64,000 nt of DNA from Rhizobium sp. BK650 (GTDB lineage: Bacteria; Pseudomonadota; Alphaproteobacteria; Rhizobiales; Rhizobiaceae), in assembly GCF_014195325.1 (NCBI RefSeq), contig NZ_JACIBK010000001.1:620001-684000 (forward strand), given 5' to 3'. Positions 59,178-64,000 of the stretch are shown here, one piece after another. Both the position numbers and the translations under genes were made by a program. Below the pieces are notes generated by a model that was given only the letters and a program-made list of their open reading frames with translations, made no database searches and was not told the origin of the DNA. Positions within the stretch are counted from its first letter, which is position 1. Each line of letters opens with the position of its first letter.

Positions 59178-60233
59178 TCACTGTGCCAGCGAAGCGATGT
59201 CGATGACGAAGCGGTAGCGCACGTCGCTCTTCAGCACGCGCTCATAGGCTTCGTTGACCTGCTGGATGTTGATCTTCTCGATTTCGGAAACGATGTTATG
59301 CTCGCCGCAGAAGTCGAGCATTTCCTGGGTTTCCTTGATCGAGCCGATCATAGAGCCGGAAATGCTCTTGCGGCCCGGAATGATTGAGAAGGCGTGAACC
59401 GGGATCGGGTTTTCGGGCGCGCCGACCACGACGAAGGCACCATCCACCTTGATAAGGCCGAGATAGGCGTTCCAGTCGATCTCGGAGCTCACCGTGCAGA
59501 TGATGAGGTCGAAGGTGCCGGCGAGCTTCTTGAAGGTTTCCGGGTCGTTGGTGGCGTAATATTCCTTGGCCCCGAGCTTCAGGCCATCTTCCTTCTTGGA
59601 CAGCGTCTGGGACAGCACGGTAATATCAGCACCCATGGCCGCACCGAGCTTGACGCCCATATGGCCGAGGCCGCCCATGCCGAGGATCGCGACCTTCTTG
59701 CCGGGGCCGGCATTCCAGTGGCGCAGCGGCGAATAGAGCGTGATGCCGGCGCAGAGCAGCGGCGCAGACGCATCCAGTGGAAGGTTGTCCGGGATGGACA
59801 TGACATAGCCTTCCTTGACGACGATCGAGTCGGAATAGCCGCCCTGGGTGCGGGTCTTGCCGTCGGCTTCGTTGTCGTTATAGGTGCCGACGAGGCCCGG
59901 CATGTACTGTTCACGGTCGACATCGCGGGTGGCGCAGCCGACACAGGAATCGACGAAGCAGCCGACGCCGACGCGGTCGCCGACCTTGAACTTGGTCACT
60001 TCGGAACCGACGGCGGTGACGATGCCGGCGATCTCGTGGCCCGGTACGATCGGGTAGACGGCATTCTTCCACTCGTTGCGGACGGTGTGGATGTCCGAAT
60101 GGCAGATGCCGGCGAACTTGATGGCGATGACGACATCATCCGGGTTCGGATCGCGGCGTTCGAAGGTAAAGGGCGTTAGCGGCTTGGAAGCGTCAGTTGC
60201 GGCATAGCCTCTAGCGACAGGCATGGGAACCAT
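59178..60233 (-). CDS. Zinc-type NAD(P)-dependent alcohol dehydrogenase (YahK/CAD-like)
   Basis: 351 residues, medium-chain dehydrogenase. Catalytic zinc ligands Cys44 (GICHSD), His66-Glu67 (PGHEIAG) and Cys161 (LLCAGITLY) are present, with the nucleotide loop [19 protein letters not shown]. The structural-zinc loop normally has four Cys; here only Cys97 and Cys100 remain (DSCVGC), while positions 103 and 111 are Arg and Met, so this zinc is probably lost. Members reduce aldehydes with NADPH. Start: Met at 60233 or 60224. Confidence 0.9.
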   Translation of the reverse strand: MVPMPVARGYAATDASKPLTPFTFERRDPNPDDVVIAIKFAGICHSDIHTVRNEWKNAVYPIVPGHEIAGIVTAVGSEVTKFKVGDRVGVGCFVDSCVGCATRDVDREQYMPGLVGTYNDNEADGKTRTQGGYSDSIVVKEGYVMSIPDNLPLDASAPLLCAGITLYSPLRHWNAGPGKKVAILGMGGLGHMGVKLGAAMGADITVLSQTLSKKEDGLKLGAKEYYATNDPETFKKLAGTFDLIICTVSSEIDWNAYLGLIKVDGAFVVVGAPENPIPVHAFSIIPGRKSISGSMIGSIKETQEMLDFCGEHNIVSEIEKINIQQVNEAYERVLKSDVRYRFVIDIASLAQ

Positions 60234-60421
60234 CCTTTTTCGTATTGGGAAGGAGTGAGAGGGTGACCGGACTATTGCCTGGAACCGCGCAGCAGCGTTA
60301 GAGCGATCCTCTCAGCTTTTTGCACGATCCTGCAAAAGTGCGCCGGCCACCCGTTTGCGAAATGGAAAAGCGGACTTAGATTGGGATTAGATCGCAGGTG
60401 TGAGACAGAAAGAGTTGCCGC

Positions 60422-61330
60422 ATGACATTGCCTTTCAATCCCTACCGGGAAATCGTCGATATCGCGATGCGCTTTGCGCCCGGCGATGGTGAGTTTCGGA
60501 CTTCGATCGGCAATCTTCACATCAGCCGGCGCTCCAAACCTAGCGATCCCCTGCACAGCAGCTACAAGCCCTGTTTTGCCTTTGTGCTGCAGGGTGCCAA
60601 GAGCCTTCGCCTCGGTGACGAGTTCATCAGCTACGGTACCGGCGATTACCTCCTGACCTCGCTCGACCTGCCGGTTGCCTGGCGCGTCGTCGAGGCGAGC
60701 ATCGAAGTGCCGCATCTCTGTCTGGGGCTGGCGATCGATTCTGAAAAGCTGCTCGAGCTCTTGAGTCGCATCGATGTCCCACGTCCCGCTGCTCATACGG
60801 ACGGGCAGCGCGGCATGACCGTAAACGCCGCGCCGCCGGAGCTTTTGGATGCTGCCGTGCGGCTCTTGCGTTTGCTCGATCGCCCAAATGACATACCAGC
60901 CATGGCGCCCCTGATCGAGCAGGAAATCCTCTACAGGATACTGACCGGGCCTGATGGCGAGCGGCTGATCAATATCGCCACTGCCGACAGCCACAGCAAC
61001 AGAATCGCGCGCGCAGTTGCCTGGCTGAAGGAGAATTTCGCCCGGCCATTGCGCATCGAGGAGCTGGCCGATCACGTCAATATGAGCGCGTCCTCCTTCC
61101 ATCACCATTTCAAATCGGTGACGGCGATGACGCCGATGCAGTATCAGAAACAGCTTCGTCTGCACGAGGCTCGGCGGCTGATGCTGGTGGAGAGGCTCGA
61201 CGCGGGGACCGCCGGCCATCGGGTCGGCTACCAGAGCCCGTCGCAGTTCAGCCGCGAATATAGCCGCCTCTATGGCGCGTCGCCGGCGCGTGATGTCGAT
61301 GGCGCACGCGAGATCATCGCGGCGGAATAG
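60422..61330 (+). CDS. AraC-family regulator (AraC_N type)
   Basis: 302 residues. N-terminal AraC_N domain: FGxx-like PCFAFVLQGAKSLRLGDEFI and GTGDYLLTSLDLPVAWRVVE. C-terminal HTH pair: LRIEELADHVNMSASSFHHHF with VTAMTPMQYQKQLRLHEARR, then the second helix VGYQSPSQFSREYSRLYGAS. This group often activates aldehyde- or xenobiotic-reductase genes, and the divergent neighbour is an alcohol dehydrogenase, 188 bp away, a fitting target. Start ATG 60422. Confidence 0.88.
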   Translation: MTLPFNPYREIVDIAMRFAPGDGEFRTSIGNLHISRRSKPSDPLHSSYKPCFAFVLQGAKSLRLGDEFISYGTGDYLLTSLDLPVAWRVVEASIEVPHLCLGLAIDSEKLLELLSRIDVPRPAAHTDGQRGMTVNAAPPELLDAAVRLLRLLDRPNDIPAMAPLIEQEILYRILTGPDGERLINIATADSHSNRIARAVAWLKENFARPLRIEELADHVNMSASSFHHHFKSVTAMTPMQYQKQLRLHEARRLMLVERLDAGTAGHRVGYQSPSQFSREYSRLYGASPARDVDGAREIIAAE

Positions 61331-61429
61331 ACCGTCGCGTCCCACCCGGTGCCTGGCAGGGTTGCCATTAAAAGATGTTTGACGTTTGTTGGCTAAGCTG
61401 CTCGCGGAACCCCGAGCACTGATGGCGGC

Positions 61430-62488
61430 ATGACTAAAACACCACTTCTCTCCATCGTCGCGCCTTGCCACAACGAGGAAGAGGGGCTGCGCGAGTTCTG
61501 CCGGCGGGCCGCAGCTGCTGCGCACAGTGTCGCCGGCGATGCCTTCGAGCTCATTCTCGTCGATGACGGATCGTCCGACGGCACATGGGAGATCATCTCG
61601 GACCTGGCCGCAAAGGTGCCGCAGGTGCTCGGCGTTCGTCTTCTGCGCAATCACGGTCACCAGCTGGCATCGACGGCGGGACTTGCTGCTTCGCGGGGAG
61701 AGCGCGTGCTCCTGATCGACGCCGATCTTCAGGATCCGCCCGAGCTGCTTTTGATGATGATGCCCATCATGGAGCGCGGCGCCGATGTCGTCTACGGCCA
61801 GCGCACCCGCCGCGAGGGCGAGACCTGGTTCAAGCTCGCCTCGGCTTCGATTTTCTATCGCGCTCTCACCCAGCTCGCGTCGGTGACCATTCCGCGCGAT
61901 ACCGGCGATTTCCGGCTGATGCGGCGGCGTGTCGTCGATATCCTGCTGGCGATGCCGGAGCGCCATCGCTTCATCCGCGGCATGGTCAGCTGGATCGGCG
62001 GCAAGCAGGTGGCTCTGCCTTACGAACGCGACGCGCGATTTGCCGGCACGACGAAATATCCGCTGCGGAAGATGATCAATTTTGCGCTGGACGCAATTAC
62101 CAGCTTCTCGACGACGCCACTGCGCATCGCCACCTGGCTCGGCATGATCAGCGCCGGTGTCGCACTTGCCTTGCTCGTCTACACTTTCGTTCGCTGGCTG
62201 CAGGGCGAGACGGTTACCGGCTGGTCTTCGATCATGGCCGCGGTCAGCGCCTTCAGCGCGATCCAGCTGATCTGCATCGGCATCATCGGCGAATATCTCG
62301 GCCGTCTCGTGCAGGAAAGCAAACGGCGGCCGATGTTCATGATCGAGACGATCCTGCGCGGCAGTGAACAGGCCGAGTTGCCGGCCGTTTTTTCGGAGAT
62401 GAGTGCTGACGACAGACGCGCTGCGCTGGACGAGGTCTTTGCACCCGGTGAGACGCCGCGTTCGCAAAAGAGCGGCCGGCTCGGATAA
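61430..62488 (+). CDS. Family 2 glycosyltransferase with two C-terminal membrane helices (GtrB/DPM-like)
   Basis: 352 residues. N-terminal GT-A domain: PLLSIVAPCHNEEEGLREFC, LILVDDGSSDGTWEIISDLA, LLIDADLQDPPELLLMMMPI (DxD motif) and a GTTKYPLRKMINFALDAIT segment. Two membrane helices follow (about 235-260 and 270-295). GtrB/ArnC-type enzymes transfer a sugar to undecaprenyl phosphate on the cytoplasmic side. Start ATG 61430. The next gene starts inside its stop codon (TAATG), so they are coupled. Confidence 0.9.
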   Translation: MTKTPLLSIVAPCHNEEEGLREFCRRAAAAAHSVAGDAFELILVDDGSSDGTWEIISDLAAKVPQVLGVRLLRNHGHQLASTAGLAASRGERVLLIDADLQDPPELLLMMMPIMERGADVVYGQRTRREGETWFKLASASIFYRALTQLASVTIPRDTGDFRLMRRRVVDILLAMPERHRFIRGMVSWIGGKQVALPYERDARFAGTTKYPLRKMINFALDAITSFSTTPLRIATWLGMISAGVALALLVYTFVRWLQGETVTGWSSIMAAVSAFSAIQLICIGIIGEYLGRLVQESKRRPMFMIETILRGSEQAELPAVFSEMSADDRRAALDEVFAPGETPRSQKSGRLG

Positions 62489-64000
62489 TGGACCGTGTCG
62501 CGATGCCCGATGCGATCGTTGCCCGGTCCGATGTGCCTGCCGTCCGGCAGGATTCCACTATTGCGATTATCGTCTTCGTCGCACTTGTCGCTGCCTTGGT
62601 GGTGCTGTGTCGCTTTCCGCCGGTTCTCGACTACCCCAATCACTATGCCCGCATCTGGCTGCTTTCGGGTGGTCTCGGCGAACAGCCGTTTCCCGAGATC
62701 TATACGGTCGACTGGAGCCGCACCTTTACCAATATCGGGATGGACCTCCTCGCCGCCTGGATAGGGCCATTCGTCGGTTCCGACAGGCTGGCGCGGGCTC
62801 TGCTCTTTCTGGCGATCGTGCTGCCGCCTCTGGGCGCAATCAGCCTACACCGTGCGCTATTTGACGGCCGGCACTACTGGCAGATTGCCATTCTGTCCCT
62901 CGGCTGGTGCGCCACCATGGTCGGAGGCTTCATCAACTTTCAGATCGGCCTCGGGATGGCCCTGTTCTTCGCCCGCGTCGATCTGCGGCTGCAAAGCGGA
63001 AGTCCCGCCCGCCTTTTTGCCTGGCGGCTTGCCGCAGCACTGCTGCTGACGGTGATGCACATATTCTCACTCGGTTTCTATATTGCGATTATTTGCGGCC
63101 TCGAATTCTCCTGGCGCATCGACATATTGCGATCGAGAGCTGGCCTGGTCAGACTTGCTGGCCATTTGGCACTCGCACTTAGCGCCTGTCTCTTGATACC
63201 TCTTGCGCTGTATTCGCGTACGCCCACCTTGCCAAACGCGGGCGGAAATGGCTTTGGCCTCGTCTGGAACGACGGTGCCGTGCTTGTGGTCATAAACCTT
63301 CTCTCCGCGATCGCTACCTATATCCCGGTGGTGGATGTCCTGCTCGTTCTGCCGCTGATCCTCATCTGCACGCGTGCTGCGCGCGGAGGGGACATCCGCA
63401 TTCACGCCGGGCTCGCCGTCGCTGCCTGCGGGTTGCTGTTTCTCTCCATAATTTCGCCTCGGCACATGCTCGGCACCGGATGGATCAGCTGGCGCTTTCC
63501 GATCATGACGGCGCTCGTCGCCATGGCGATGGTGTGTCCCTTCGCCAACCTGCCGCGCCGGCAGGCGCTGTTGCTGGCGCTTGTCGTCAATCTCGCCGTC
63601 TTCGGCCGCGCCGGTTGGATCGGCTGGAACTGGTGGCTCGCACAGCAGGACTTCGCCTCCGTTGAGCGGGTCCTGAAGAAGGTGCCAGCCGGCGCTGCCG
63701 TTCTACCCTTGGGGCACGAACCGGAGATCGTCGGCGGCTTTGCCCGCTCCAACCGGTATTTTGCCTGGGGACTGGATACATTCAGGCACCTAGCGACACT
63801 CTCCGTGCCCTTCTCGCATGCTTTTGTGCCGACGCTGTTCACGGCAAAGGGCAAGCAGCCGCTTTCGGTTCTGCCGCCGTGGTCCGAGATCGCGGTTCCC
63901 GAAGGCAACCTGCTGCCGACCGGCGTGCTTTCGTGCCCGACCATGATGCGGGAATACAGGGACTATGCGCCTTATCTGTCGGACTGGCGGAACCGCTTCG
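62488..64000 (+). CDS. Polytopic membrane protein, 3' end beyond the window
   Basis: ATG 62488 overlaps the GT2 stop codon and opens at least 504 codons that remain open to the window end. The protein begins MDRVAMPDAIVARSDV, then a series of hydrophobic helices (IAIIVFVALVAALVVLCRF; ALLFLAIVLPPLGAISL; MHIFSLGFYIAIICGLEF, and more) and a soluble C-terminal part with HEPEIVGGF. It looks like the GtrC or GT-C-like partner of polyprenyl-phosphate glucosyltransferases, but I saw no clear catalytic motif. Function unknown. Confidence 0.7.
   Translation, partial: MDRVAMPDAIVARSDVPAVRQDSTIAIIVFVALVAALVVLCRFPPVLDYPNHYARIWLLSGGLGEQPFPEIYTVDWSRTFTNIGMDLLAAWIGPFVGSDRLARALLFLAIVLPPLGAISLHRALFDGRHYWQIAILSLGWCATMVGGFINFQIGLGMALFFARVDLRLQSGSPARLFAWRLAAALLLTVMHIFSLGFYIAIICGLEFSWRIDILRSRAGLVRLAGHLALALSACLLIPLALYSRTPTLPNAGGNGFGLVWNDGAVLVVINLLSAIATYIPVVDVLLVLPLILICTRAARGGDIRIHAGLAVAACGLLFLSIISPRHMLGTGWISWRFPIMTALVAMAMVCPFANLPRRQALLLALVVNLAVFGRAGWIGWNWWLAQQDFASVERVLKKVPAGAAVLPLGHEPEIVGGFARSNRYFAWGLDTFRHLATLSVPFSHAFVPTLFTAKGKQPLSVLPPWSEIAVPEGNLLPTGVLSCPTMMREYRDYAPYLSDWRNRF

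Noticed and set aside
60272..62467. 731-codon open frame on the minus strand
   Set aside because: It lies opposite the AraC and GT2 genes, both with clear domains. Its product is rich in His, Arg, Asp and Gly without any motif, as expected of an antisense frame in GC-rich DNA.
1..64000. CRISPR arrays, tRNA or rRNA genes, insertion sequences, prophage genes
   Set aside because: I searched by eye for repeat-spacer patterns, tRNA-like ends, transposase motifs and phage genes and found none except the tmRNA.

Overview
This window looks like chromosomal DNA of an alphaproteobacterium of the Rhizobiaceae (Rhizobium/Agrobacterium type). The support is high GC with strong GC3, many AraC, LysR, TetR and MarR regulators, a circularly permuted (two-piece) tmRNA with tag ANDNNAKEYALAA next to an alpha-type SspB gene, the block thyA-folA-hflK-hflC-degP, and a Rhizobium-type intergenic palindrome (RIME-like) at 4741-4806. 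I saw no rRNA, tRNA, CRISPR array, insertion sequence or prophage. Most of the window is ordinary housekeeping and accessory chromosome.

Layout. 1-9.5 kb: accessory genes, mostly regulator/enzyme pairs (AraC, an orphan flagellin, HxlR with an FMN reductase, AraC with DUF2000, a WYL regulator with a VOC protein, LysR facing an NmrA-type oxidoreductase) plus an OmpA lipoprotein. 9.5-17.7 kb: an ABC exporter preceded by a candidate leader peptide, an SDR, an AbrB-type membrane protein, LysR with an aldo/keto reductase, and a D-lactate dehydrogenase-type flavoenzyme. 17.7-35.8 kb: a conserved core with an AsmA protein, the trans-translation module (ssrA and sspB), folate/dTMP synthesis (thyA, folA), membrane proteolysis (hflK, hflC, degP), serB and miaA with overlapping divergent starts, a HerA-like ATPase, and ilvB-ilvH behind a leader-peptide attenuator.

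35.8-45 kb: the most unusual part. It has a bacterial member of the plant-type SABATH carboxyl methyltransferases, an aldo/keto reductase, a LysE exporter, an SDR-DoxX-like fusion coupled to a DUF2269 protein, a cobalt-type nitrile hydratase operon with a His-rich alpha-subunit N terminus, an ECF sigma/anti-sigma pair with a secreted-repeat protein, and a GAF-GGDEF diguanylate cyclase. 45-64 kb: a FolC-like Mur ligase, a secreted hydrolase, a RecD-like helicase, a MerR regulator that ends in a LuxR-like HTH, pdxJ, a qorB/qorR-like pair, MFS with TetR, a MarR-GNAT fusion, an Asp/Glu racemase facing an Lrp regulator, NDH-2, an acyltransferase, a zinc alcohol dehydrogenase that lacks two structural-zinc cysteines, AraC, and a GT2/membrane-protein pair that runs off the window.

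Best candidates for follow-up: the SABATH methyltransferase, the 16-codon leader ORF with a hairpin over its stop codon ahead of the ABC transporter, the ilv attenuator, the cluster of TTCGTAAG/CTTACGAA boxes at 1014-1277, the MerR-LuxR chimera, and the adjacent ssrA-sspB pair.
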